A stretch of 64,000 bases of DNA from the NCBI GenBank assembly GCA_002118135.1, contig BDIU01000287.1, positions 62,001-126,000 on the forward strand, in the 5' to 3' direction. The first letter of the stretch is position 1; every line of letters begins with the position of its first letter. This document shows positions 1 to 11,413 of the stretch, one piece after another. The notes beneath the pieces were generated by a model. It worked only from the letters and a program-made list of their open reading frames with translations, ran no database searches and had not been told where the DNA came from. The translations under genes were made by a program, and so were the position numbers. The stretch comes from Trebouxia sp. TZW2008. Taxonomy: Eukaryota; Chlorophyta; Trebouxiophyceae; Trebouxiales; Trebouxiaceae.

Positions 1-3000
1 GCTCAAAGTTGCCCCCCGCAGCTGGGAAGCCATAGGGGTCAGCCCGCCTCAGCCAAGCAAGCGCCATACGCAGCACCTCATCAACCTCAGCCTTAGGACT
101 GGGCCCAGGCTCATCCCCTGACTCGCTAACAGACCCTGAAGCGGACCCAGCAGTTGCTGCTGTTGCTCCAGGGTCTGAGTCCACCTGCCTGTCCAGGCTG
201 TGAAGGGACCCATCTGCTGACTGGTGATCTGCTGACTGAACAGGATTCTGAGAGCCTGAACCGCTGCTGGTTGGGCTGGTGGGCTCCTCTTCTTCATGAG
301 CAACTGCTGCTTGCGCTGTTGGAAGGGCCCGTGAGGCCAGGCATGCGTCTGTGCTGATGCAGGATGGCGAGGGCGCTGAGGTGCTGTGCTGAGGGAAGAT
401 CTCTGAGGAGTTTGCAGGGGTGACGGGCGCTTCTGGTGAGACGGCTCTGAAGGCACTAGGCGTCTGCATGCTGCTGCTGCTACTTGCTGTCACAGCCTCA
501 TCTGCACATCATTTTCCTTGCTCAAACAAGTAGAAAAGTAAGACCTGCTGCATGTTTGTTTGTTGCCTGTTGCATTTCAATATCAGCCCTGTTGCATGTC
601 TACTGCAATGACAATTGTAACAAAGATGGCTCACACATTTTGGAGTCTAAGGCATACTGTTGACCAGGAACAAGGAAGCTATACAACAGCAAGACTGCGC
701 AGAACAGGTTCTGCAGGCAAGTGCTGCGGATCTGGTGTGCAATATGTCAAAGAAAGCACTGCACCTGCCAGGCGCTTGCCGTGGTCTGGCTGCGGTGCTG
801 ACTGTTCTGCATCGGGCTCATCACCATTGTCACTGACGCTCTCTTCATCTAACTGATCATCTTCCTCAGTGTCATTCAGCTCCCAGCTCTGACCCTTCAG
901 CATGATCAAGTGCTGGCAGCACATGAGCATGACATCCAGGAGTAGGTCAAGCAAAGGGTACTGTAGTGCCTGGACGGTCATGAGCATGTCCATGAGGCAG
1001 CTGCCCTTCACCATTGCATGGGCAGCGTGTGGCTGTGCTCCTGAGTGCTGAGGCATGGCTGGCGGCGAAATAGGCGTCACCAGCACCAGCAGCTGCTTGA
1101 TCTGCAAGGTAAACAAAGCTTTGCTGATCAGGATGACTGCCTCTCCAGTGTATGTTTGGGCAATCACCAGGTACAAGGTCTAGGGGCAAACCCAGAGACA
1201 CTTGGCAGACAACCGTTTACAAGCACCTGACCTCACTTCATGCGCATTTTCAATGGTGTAGCATAGCACAGGACCAAAGTGGTTGGAGACAGTTGATTGC
1301 TCCAGTACATACCTAGCTGAGCTTGCCTAGCATACATCTAGAATGCATGGAAGAAGAGTGAATGACTGCAAGCAAATGGCAAGGTTGTTGCAAGGCAATT
1401 GAGCATACTGTCATGTGCAGATGCAGACAGGAGGCCCAGGCACAGCGGAATGTGTGCTGTAATATTGCGGCAAAAGGGCAAAGTCTGTTTGTCAGCAGGC
1501 TGATCAGCAGCTCTCAACCCACAAATGCACATCTGACTGCTGATGTGCGAGCAGACATTGCAGCGAAGTTGAGGGTAAGTGACTGGCGGCTATTGTGGTC
1601 AGCAGGTTTCAGCAGTGAGAGGCATGCAGGAAGTACACATCAAAGCCAAGCTGTGTCACCTTGGTAGGGTCCTCTAGGTACATGCGCAACCCTGTCAGAA
1701 AGGCCGCAAGCACGCTGTGATCCTGAAGCAGCTTGTCCCTCAACGCAGCCTGCAACAACAAATGTAGATGGAGATATGCCAGAGACAAGCCAGGGCCATC
1801 CGTACACCCTCAACCAACAGCATGATCAGCAGCATGCCTCAATCAGGAGCAAGCAAGACTAGCACCATGGCTCAATCAGCAACAGTTGAGTCCAGCAACA
1901 TAGGCAATAGCTGGCGATTGGGCAGGCAGAGTTCAACGGGCCAAGACGTGGGCTGGCACACACCTGTAAGGCATCTGCATCCAGGTGGACCAGGGACTCA
2001 TCACCCTCAGCATTGGCAAGGTGCATGCCAGCCTTGGCCAGTAAGCTGTGAAACAGCTCCTCATCTGCTTCAGAAGGAATTGGGTTGCCATTCTCTGCAC
2101 GCACGACACTTCAGGTTGAGCTTCTGTTCTTACATCAATCATTGCACATGTTTGGCCTCATGCAACTGTAACACAGTCAAGCTTGCTCATAGGATTGATG
2201 AAATACCTCTGAGCAGGCGAGTAAGAGACTATGTTGCAAGCTTGGGGCAATGAATGTAAGGGTGATATGGACACAGGGAAGACTGGCAATGTTGTGTGTT
2301 TGAGTTGGCTCAACATTGACAAAGCTGAATGCCAAACATTGGGATGGCTGGAAGGCTCACCTAGCTCTAGCAGCTCATCTGGATCTGTGCTCAGGTCATC
2401 TGCCTCTTCTTCAGTGGTGTTACCGTACACGTCCAGGTCAGCAAACTCAAACCAGGGGCAGCACTCCAGCACTTCACAGGCCAGCACAACCCCATCACGG
2501 TGCACATGCCCAGCTTCAGGGTCCATGATCTCAGACACCTGACGGCAGAATAAAATCGCTGGAATGTTGTGTTACAAACTCCAGCACAGGTGCTGGGTGT
2601 GAATGTGACTCAAGTCCTGTCTTGCCAGGTCAGCTTGTCTTGAGTAAAGACAGACTAGTATCCAGTTCATGAGGCCTGCATTTGATGCCTTGAGGAGTTG
2701 CCAAAGGCAGGATGAAGCCATGTACAGAAGCCCTGATCAACGTGCCTGAGTGGTGTCAAATTTAGCTTCTGTACAAATTACAATGAGATCTGGAAGGGGC
2801 AGATGAGAAGACACTACAAAGGGCAACCGCTTGTAAAAACATGGAATGTTGACACTGTTGGCGGGAACTATGTCCAATACTGACTGCCTTGTCGACAAGT
2901 GATCACCTTCATGAACTGCAATACACTGTTGTTCCAGGTCTTGGTGCAGATAGCTGAGTCCTTCCATTCTGTGCGGTCAGGGTGACGCTGGTTGACAACA

Positions 3001-6000
3001 GCTATCCTGTACTTGACCCAGAAGTTGCGCTCTGGACTAGCCAATGCATCGCTCTCCAGGTAGATACACAGCGTGTCGAAGGACTCATATACCCCTATGC
3101 GCAGCTCACATGCACCAGCCTCAAAGAACCTGCAAGCAACAATATGAGAGCTGACTGCTGGCAAGCAGTGCATCTGATTGCTGCTGTAAAAATGTTCTTA
3201 GCAGGGTTGTGGATCCTGCAAGCCAAGCTCACAGTGTCACAACTGACTGCTGGCAGGCCATGCAATTGTTCACTGCTTTCCTGTTCAACTGGCAGGGCCA
3301 TGAACCTCACTAGCAAGATGATGATGCAGCAAAGCATCTGATGTCTGCAGCTCTTGCAGATCACAAGGCTTGGGCTGACTGCTGGCGAGCAACGCATCTG
3401 TTCACTGCTGTTCTATTCACCTGGAGCGCCATGAAACCTCACTAGCAAGCACACAAGTTACGATGATGCAGCAAAGCATTTGATGTCTGCAGCTCTAACA
3501 ACAGCTCTGATGTTTGTAGATCACAAGACACAAATGTTCTGCTGAGAGGTCAAACAAAGACCTCAAAAATGCCAAACATGAGCAGGTCTGCAATGATACA
3601 TAGGCTGCAAGCGTACTTGCTGAAGATCTTGCGAGTCTCCATGATGTCCTTGAAGGACACAAAGTTCTCAATGCGCCAGTGCAGCCTGATCTTATTGCCA
3701 GAGGATGTGGTGTCAGGCTCCAAGAGATGCAGTGGCTGTCCAGCAGCGTTGATGCCTTCTGGCATACTTCCAGCAGGTACCTGGAACACGCCATGCACTG
3801 GTCTTTGACAATATTCACACTTTACTTTCAGCTTGTAAGCTGGTGTTACACTAGATATGAGCATCACCTACAATGCCATACCAAGGCAAGTGAAGCCTGA
3901 TACTGACAGGAACGCAAAAAAAGGGTGCAGTTTGCACAAATGCCAGAGTTGAGTTTAATAATAACAATTGGATACACTTCCAGCACTTGTGCTAGGTGTG
4001 TGGCCCAAGTCCTATCCCACGAGGCCGGCTTGTTCTGAGCGTCACGATAAGGACGGTTGATGTTCAACATGCGAAAATCAGACAAAACAATGTTGAGTTT
4101 GTTGTCATCATTATCAGCAATATTGACGTGCTTGCTAGCAAGTTTCTGAGACCCTGCTTGGCGCATACAAAACCAGTGAACTGCATTGAACGATTCTGTC
4201 TAAATTCATGATATGCCAGCGCTGGCTGGCTGAAGTTCAGCACGTGCAGATGGCTTTGCGGCTCACCTGCTTGACCTCACTGACTTCCTTCAGGACTAGG
4301 ACCTCAGCAGCGAACACCACAGAGTCACTGACCAGAAAGCCAGCCTCCTGGTCAAAAAGGGTGTGCAGCTGCAGGAACTCCCTCCAGCCCCAGTCCTTTG
4401 CTGACTTGCTGTACCTGTTCTGCGACTCCTTGGACACCGCCCTGCAACCCAGCCAGCACCTGTGTCATTGTTTGAGATGTGGCCTTTGACAACTGACACT
4501 CTATGCAGCTTGTGCTGTAGTCACACGATGGTGTGCATATCTGGCGCTTGATGTCAACGTGCTGCAGGGAAGCACTGAAAGCTGGCCCGGTCAGCAGCTG
4601 CAATGCACTTAGCATTACTTGGTGGCATATGAATGTGACAGACGCCAAGAACACTGCAAACAGCTTTGTCAGAACACTCCGCTGCTCAAGCCCGGCTATG
4701 CAAGGCATCTTCTTCTGAGCAAGCACACCTGTCTCCCTCAAACTTCTGGTTGACCACAGACAGCCTGTGACTGACAAAGCAGCTCCACTCAGAGCTGCCT
4801 GCCTTGGAGTCTGTGACCTCCAGAAACATGGACAGATGGTTGGGCGGATTGCTTTGACCTGCAAAGCAGGAGTCCTTGGTTGTATGCCACTTCACGATGC
4901 TCGTCAATTAGCGGACCGCGTCTGTGAGGAGTTGATGAGCAGGCATTGCCATTGCAACGCTGCTAAAATGGCGTTTCTCAGGCAGTAGAAGCTAGGACAA
5001 TTATGCTTGCCGATGATGGAATTTGACATAAATGCTCTTCTGGACTAAGGCCCATTTAGTGAGTACAACCCACCTCTGGGGTACACTATCAGTCTGCAGT
5101 CCCGTCCGCCAACTGTGAAACGCTTGCTCTTGACGCACAGCCCAGTGATCTTGCGCTTCTTGAGAATGTCCTTGAGGCGTGTGAAATGCTCTATCTTCCA
5201 CACAAACTTCCCTTGGAAGTTCTCGCCTGTGCTGACGTTTTTGGATTTGACAATGCGAGTCTTTGCACCGATCCTCTCTATACTGCGGCTGAAAGTGCAT
5301 GTCTCCTTGATGACGTGGAAGGCAGCTGTGAAGGTGGCTGTATCATCTTGCATGTATCCAGTCTCAGTATCCCTGTCAGCGACACAAATTGATGCAGTGA
5401 CGCACATCACATGCTCAAACTGACATGCGACTGGGACTTGAGTGTAAGCATACAGCAACGATGCACTGTTGACAGACGGTCTGTACACACACATTCTGAT
5501 GCCAATATGGGCTCTTCCATATTGAATCTGCATGGAGATGCTGTGTGCATGGGGCAGCAGCAACAATACATGGCATCCTTGTCAGCTATGCTTTGCATGC
5601 TTTGAGCTGAAAGCACAGGGAGGAAATGACTTGCAGCTTACATGAAAGCAGCCATTGTTACAAAATCATTCCAGCCCAAGCTGGTGTTGTCGCCAGTCTT
5701 GCTGTCGGCAGCAAAGCGCCCATAACTGTCTCTGTGCATGGGCTTGCTGGTAGGACTTTCCCCTTGGAGGGATAGCCTGAAGAGGCACCAGCAGCTGCGC
5801 TCTGATGGACCTGACTTGTCTGTCTCCTTTGACTCCAGACACAGTGACAGATAGTCCACACTAGCAACTGAAGACTGATAGACGCTGAGTCGCAGGCTGC
5901 ACTCTCCAGCGCTGAAGGCTGGCGACATCAGCTTCTGTGTCCTAATCATGTCCTTGAATAAGCTGAAGTTGCGAACCTTCCATGTGAATTTGCCGCTGAG

Positions 6001-6936
6001 CACCTCACCAGCAGTTGCTGCAGTTGAGCCGCTTGAGTTGGTGTCTCCATCTCTGATGAAGGTCACTTCTTCATCCAGAACTAGGATGTCTGCTGTGACC
6101 ACGATGCTGTCATTGACACTGAAACCTTGGCGGGGGTCTGTGACTGTTGCTGCTGGCGCAAAGTCACACCACCCATGAGACTTTTTCTTGCCTGAGAAGC
6201 GGTGCCTGTACAGGACACACTTGCAAGTCACAATGAAACCAAGCAGGGCACATGGGTTTTACGTAGCAGCAGCAGAAGCAGACGCATTGATAATCTGTAT
6301 TTAAGCAGGGTTCATGTCCTTACCAGCTGTCCCGGATTATGCTTTTGGCCTTGTCTTGCTGGTGCTCAATGCTCAGCCGGTAGCTGGCAAAGCATTCCCA
6401 TTTGCTTGAGCTGCCAGTGACTTGCAGGTAGACACTGATGAAGCCAGGCAAAGCCTGAGAGTCACCTGGACACCACAGTGTGTGCAGATGTCAACCCACA
6501 AGCAGGTGCAGGCCAGCGCCAGCTTGTCAGTGTTGTATGCACATGACACATGCACCAGATTCTGCCTAAAATGCTGCTTTAAACAGCGAGACCTTTACAC
6601 TTGCTGAAACACAAGGCACACCCTCTTGCTGCAAACAGATCTGCCAAGAGTTTGCGTTCGTTATGTTACCGTATCTTGACAGCAAGTAGAAACAAGCAAC
6701 TGTGATAGAAATTGGGCACCTCCAGGGTATATCAGAAGTCTGCAGTCTTGTCCGGCCCCGACTGCTAGCCACCCTGTGCTGTTTCTTTGCTTGGAAAGCT
6801 GTGAGAAACCGGGCAGCGTCCATCGACACGACACTGCATTGTCGTCGCGCCTGTCTATGACAATGCCGCCGTCGGTGTCCTCACCGCTGGGCCCAGGTCG
6901 TCCGCTTGTGGTTGCAACAGCTGTTTCTGTTGTCAT
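1..6936 (-). CDS. TRAF-like protein with four MATH domains (5' part; gene continues past the left edge)
   Basis: Orthologue-like to the plant TRAF-like protein with four MATH domains (Arabidopsis At2g25320 type, recalled similarity). MATH domains bind peptide ligands and often serve as ubiquitin-system adaptors; the exact role is unknown. Start ATG at 6936. Thirteen exons are read: 6936-6720, 6465-6324, 6205-5642, 5372-5074, 4858-4729, 4441-4267, 3831-3617, 3129-2907, 2538-2361, 2094-1964, 1749-1660, 1101-765 and 486 to beyond 1. MATH 1 spans exons 1-3 (DSQALPGFISVYLQ, then KKKSHGWCDF). MATH 2 begins SGKFTWKVRNFSLFKDM, MATH 3 begins QGKFVWKIEHFTRLKDIL, and MATH 4 begins RLHWRIENFVSFKDIM. After MATH 4 comes an acidic, helical, Ser/Ala/Pro-rich region. 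No BTB or protease domain is seen, but the C-terminus is off the window. Exon joins keep phase; exon 12-13 boundaries are the least certain. Confidence 0.85.
2580..2660 (+). repeat. Dispersed short repeat copy (family D)
   Basis: Copy in a MATH-gene intron. Shared with other copies: CCAGCACAGGTGCTGGGTGTG and CAAGTCCTGTCTTGCCAGGT then CAGCTTGTCTTGAG. Confidence 0.55.
3152..3526. repeat. Intronic tandem repeat, three units of about 90-150 bp
   Basis: Three diverged units start near 3152, 3241 and 3374, each opening with CTGACTGCTGGC. They share the segments TTCACTGCT, CACTAGCAAG, GATGATGCAGCAAAGCAT and TGATGTCTGCAGCTC. The array lies in the intron between the two MATH 4 exons (3617 and 3129) and touches the downstream acceptor region. 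It contains no coding signal that I can support. Confidence 0.75.
3978..4062 (+). repeat. Dispersed short repeat copy (family D)
   Basis: Best-preserved copy with the one at 37179-37264 (opposite strand). Runs from TTCCAGCACTTGTGCTAGGT through CCCAAGTCCTATCCCACGAG to AAGGACGGTTGATG. Lies in the MATH-gene intron before MATH 4. Confidence 0.65.
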
Positions 6937-7893
6937 TGCGCGCTATGCAAGAGTGCGTCGTCGCATGAGGCAACTATGCTGAGGTGTGTTCAATACAGGG
7001 AACTTCTTGGTCAAGACGCGACACCACCTGACCGGATTTTGGCGTCAAATAAGGTGATCAAAGCCGATGCAAGCTCGGGTGCCTTGCATCGAGACAAGGG
7101 ACGTCAGTGTCCGCGGCGGTGACGGAGATTACGGAGACACACGCGTGTAAACGGAGATCGTTGAGTACGCACCACGTTTCTCGTGAAAAGCTACCCCTCG
7201 AGCACAGCCAGCATCGAACGCGCAACCATTGATTGTGCGGTAAGATCTTGGCACTCAGCATGGATGCGCCGTCAGGTGAACGTCTAGCACCGGTTCGAGA
7301 AAGGTATGCAGTAGATGGTTTGGCCTCACGCAAGTATGCAGTGATTGCCTGAGCTTGATTCGTGTGCGATGCAGCGGAAGCGCTCTGTTGAACGCGTCCC
7401 TCGTGCCCGGTTTGCACGCGGTACTTCACGCAGTCTTGACAGCGCACACTCAGTTGGCTGCTGGTGCTGGCGCTGACGAGCAAGGGTTCTTATCACAGGT
7501 ATGAAAGTAGCCTGAGACGCTGTCTGCAAGACTGGACACCCACAAGTGCTGCTGTGACCGTCAGGATTGGCGGCCGTTCAACAGCAGGCGATGGCTGGCA
7601 GAGCATCTGCAGGCAACAGCTTCTCCTGAAGCCAGGCCTCCCCAAGCTGCTGAAGTTGCTGCTATGCGTGATGGACAGTGAGAGTTGCTTGCCAGATACA
7701 CTGAGTGTAACAGGCTAAAATCAGGTCAGGTTTAGCATGCAAGCTAAGCTAATGAACAGGCCTTTGGGTCACAGGCCCGGTCGCATCAAGTGCATTTTGC
7801 CAGGAGTGTATATTTTGGATGACATGGTCACATTATACACAGCCATTTGCATAAGCAAGCCTGCTACAAACATCATGGGTTCTGTGTCCGCAT
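6937..7893. other. Intergenic region between MATH gene start and gatA stop
   Basis: This stretch holds the promoter and 5' UTR of the MATH gene (minus strand) and the 3' end of gatA. Several overlapping open frames occur on both strands (for example 7058-7483 minus), but none has splice context or recognisable family features. I see no RNA gene. Confidence 0.5.
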
Positions 7894-10800
7894 CTATGTA
7901 GTCTGACCCAAGTCAACTGTACGTTCAAAGATGTGAGCTATTTCCAGCAGAGCTGCCTCGCCAAACGCAGGTGCAATGAGTTGCAGTCCAACAGGAAGGT
8001 TGCCATCAAAGCCACAGGGCACACTAATGCCAGGAACACCTGCATGCCCACTAGTATCATCTGTACTTGCAGCATAGACCATTGGAATCAGCTTGCCAAC
8101 CACAACAAGATCGTTAATGCCTCAGTGCAGACTGATCCTTTGTCATAGCATGGCTGCAAGTACAAAAGGCTACTTCAACATTGCAGGTTGATGAGCTTGA
8201 GACTTGCCTGCCAAGTTAAGGTGTACTGTCATCAAGTCTTGCTTGTACATGGCTAGTGGATCTTGTGCTTTCTCCCCTATCTTGAATGCTGCTGTTGGCG
8301 CAACAGGGCTCAACAGGAGGTCATATTGTTGCAATGCGCTTGTGAGCGCCTTTTGCACAAGTGTGCGGACCTGCAGCAAAATAGCTGCTGTCTCGTACTT
8401 GGATGTTTGCACAAGCTTATGCTGCAAATGCATCAGCAAAGCAGCCACAGCAAACCAGATCAGAGCCATACCTGTTGTGCTTTCTTGTAGTATGCATCGT
8501 AGTATCCAGCTGACAAGGCATACGTGCCCATCAAGATACGCCGTTTCATTTCATCTCCAAAGCCAACTTGCCTTGTTTCGGTATACATTCCTCTTAGGTT
8601 GGCTGCCTGCAAAGCAGACCAAAAGTCACGCTGGGGCACACCATACAGACCGTGGTCAAGCCAGCTGTCTGTGTAAAAGACTCCATACTCAGCGGCAGCA
8701 ACGCTTGATGCCCCACCTGGAAAATGTTTGCAGACTCTTGTGCTGCTGCGAAACAAAGTAGCTTGCAGTAAGGCACAAGTCAAAGACATACTGCATGACG
8801 TGACTCACGCAACAAACAGCAAGCTTGACTTTTATGAACCAGGGACAAGAAGGTCTGCTTACTGGTTGTCGCAAGCCATAGCGAACACCATCATAGCGCG
8901 CAAGATTAGAGGACGCCTCTGACACAGCCAAGACATAGTATGCAGGCAGCGCCATATCCAACTCTGGCATAGACACCTGCAATCACGGCATGCAACTTTG
9001 ATGCCAAGGTGAGTGCAATTTACAGATGAGATGCACGCAATTGAGCACCCAGCTGTGTGCATCAGCTGTGCACAACAATGAATCAGTTGTGTAGTATGAA
9101 GGCATTCATAGCACAATTTGCCATTGGCAAATCTGATTCATGCAGCTCACCTCAGAGACTTCTGCACCAAGAGATTGAAGGTGGGCTATGGACTTTTGAA
9201 TGGCTGAGGCAACTCCAGGAGCAACCCCGCCTTGCAGCAGTTCTGTAATGGCTCCAATTCTTTTGCCTTGCAAGGGCTTGTTATTCAACTGATCTACATC
9301 TGGCAGGCTTGCTGCGTAATCCACCACTGGCGCTGCTGAACTTGTGGCATCATGTGAGTCCTGCCCTGAGCAACATCATTTGGCTGAACTCAATCCTTGT
9401 GCAAATGAAGTGTAATCAGAGCCCACTCCAGAGAGTTTTCTGATGGTGGCTGTACTTCTATGGTTCACAAATCAGATGCAACGCTGGCACTATGTTCAGC
9501 ATAATATACAAATACTGGCTGAGTGCAGGATCTGTGGCAAGCATTTGATTTGCAGACAGTCAGAGCACACACAGTCTGCCGAGCTTAGCACGCAAACAAA
9601 GCAACGCAGAGTAAATAGACAACCGCATTCCTCACCTGCAATGACGCTCAGCATGATAGCTGCATCTTCTACTGTGCTTGATAGAGGACCTATGCAGTCT
9701 AAAGACGAGCCATATGCTATGAGGCCATAGCGTGAGACACGACCATATGTTGGCTTGAGCCCCACCACTCCACAGTAGCTTGCCGGCTGTCGTATGCTTC
9801 CCCCTGCAAATTATGCCAAGGGCGAATGTGAGACTACACAGGTGCATGATCAATTGGCACTGCATTTTGCTGGTGCTGAGATGACACAGCTGCATTGCAG
9901 CAGATATTGCACATTCCACCTTGTACAGACATTGGCCTAATTCTTGAAGGGCAGAAATATCGGCTGCAAAACAGAGGCTTGCCTGTATCACTGCCGAGGG
10001 CTGCCACACAGTGTTTTGCTGCAACAGCTGCAGCAGACCCTCCTGAAGATCCTCCTGGCACCCTTTCAGGGTCGCAAGGATTTCGTGTGATCTGCAGTCA
10101 AGCAGGCCAAGCAGTGGTTTGGAGCTGGCGACGCAGCAGACAGCAACAAGTTGCTCGTGCGTCACACATCATATCCAAATTGCCAGAGACTCCTGACCTG
10201 ATAATCAGAATATTCACTTGAACTACCCATGCCAAAAGCATCCATGTTGGTTTTGCCAACAATGACAGCTCCAGCTGCCTTGAGATGAGCAACAGCTGTG
10301 GCATCAAAGGGTGGTGTGTAGCCTGCATTGCGTCATGCCAAACTCAGTTGAGCAAAGCAACCCCCACAACCTGCAGGAACTGGTTGTGACTGGCAAGGCG
10401 CACACAGCAGGGCAGACACACCTTGCAGGATTTTGGAGCCGGCAGTTGTTTCCAAGCCTTTGGTGCATATATTGTCCTGTGCTGGAGTAACAAAGGCTGT
10501 CAATCTGGTTCTGGTGCAAGAGGACTGCAGGCATGGTACATGGAAGTACTTGCCTTGATAGCAATGGGCACACCTGCCAGAGGACCTAAACAATCAGGAC
10601 CGTTTTGGGATATTTCCTGATCAATTGCTCGGGCCTGCATGCCAGGCAAGGACTTTGTTTGACCAGCCGAGCTAAGTCAACAAGCAATCACGTCGAGCAG
10701 TTTACCTGTGATCTAGCTGCAGTTGCATCCTGAGTCAGAAAGCTTTGGTATCTGTCCTGAGTGCTGTCAATTTTGTGAAGGTACTGTTCCAGGACTTCAG

Positions 10801-10969
10801 AGGCACTCTGTTGTTTAGTGCGGAGACTGTGTTGCACTTCACGAATGGCTGAACATCGCACACGAGGATCGTGTTGGGCGTAACAAAGCTGTCGTTTCCA
10901 GACGTGCCGAGCAGTGCTGTGTGCACATCTGCCGTGCAACAGAAGCTGCGCGTTCATGCCCACAGGCAT
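7894..10969 (-). CDS. gatA: Glutamyl-tRNA(Gln) amidotransferase subunit A, organellar
   Basis: Subunit A of the GatCAB amidotransferase, which converts misacylated Glu-tRNA(Gln) to Gln-tRNA(Gln) in plastids and mitochondria. A phase-consistent 11-exon model gives 524 aa: 10969-10706, 10634-10554, 10476-10422, 10322-10198, 10091-9983, 9803-9636, 9365-9151, 8976-8863, 8606-8472, 8370-8208 and 8039-7894. The amidase signature is intact: the catalytic Lys at about residue 115 in GVPIAIKDN, the Gly/Ser-rich [27 protein letters not shown] with the cis-Ser and nucleophilic Ser, then [17 protein letters not shown]. The C-terminal part has [20 protein letters not shown] and GISVPCGF. The first about 45 residues are Arg/Ala/Ser-containing and fit an organellar transit peptide. 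ATG at 10957 is an alternative start. Three of the ten introns appear to use GC donors. No gatB or gatC is adjacent. Confidence 0.93.
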
Positions 10970-11413
10970 CAAGAGTCACCGAAGCTCGGCAAGCACGTAC
11001 GGTTCAACATTGCGCCGGAGCACCCGCATGCAAACTATGCATCATCGGCGCAGTCGCTGGCGACGCTAGGTCATGTCGCAGCTGCTTGAGCACCTCCTGC
11101 TTGTCCTTGCGTTGACTCGGTCAACTCGATCAAGATCAGAGTTTGAAAGCAAGATGGCGGCAATGTCTTCCTGCTGCCAGCTTGATCGCAGATCAGGCTC
11201 ATCTCTGCATGCTTTCGGCAATTTCACAGCGACAGAGCTCGTCGCAGGTGTGCTATCGCGCGTGTGTGCAGAAAAAGCTTACAGAAGCGGCTATTCAGTT
11301 CGCGCAGGCTGACGGGTGCAGGCGGTGGAAGCTGCCGCTTGTCCTCCAGCTCACAACTTGTGCCACCTAGCGTGCATCGTGTGCCTCCGCAGAACAAAGC
11401 TTAAGCCCGCATC
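10970..11413. promoter_or_regulatory. Divergent intergenic promoter region of gatA and the 11.4-kb gene
   Basis: About 440 bp separate the gatA start (minus) from the start of the plus-strand gene at 11414, so both promoters must lie here. I see no clear TATA box or other named motif. The assignment rests on gene orientation only. Confidence 0.4.

Noticed and set aside
7058..7718. Open frames upstream of the MATH gene
   Set aside because: No splice context, no family pattern; overlapping frames on both strands are typical of non-coding DNA here.
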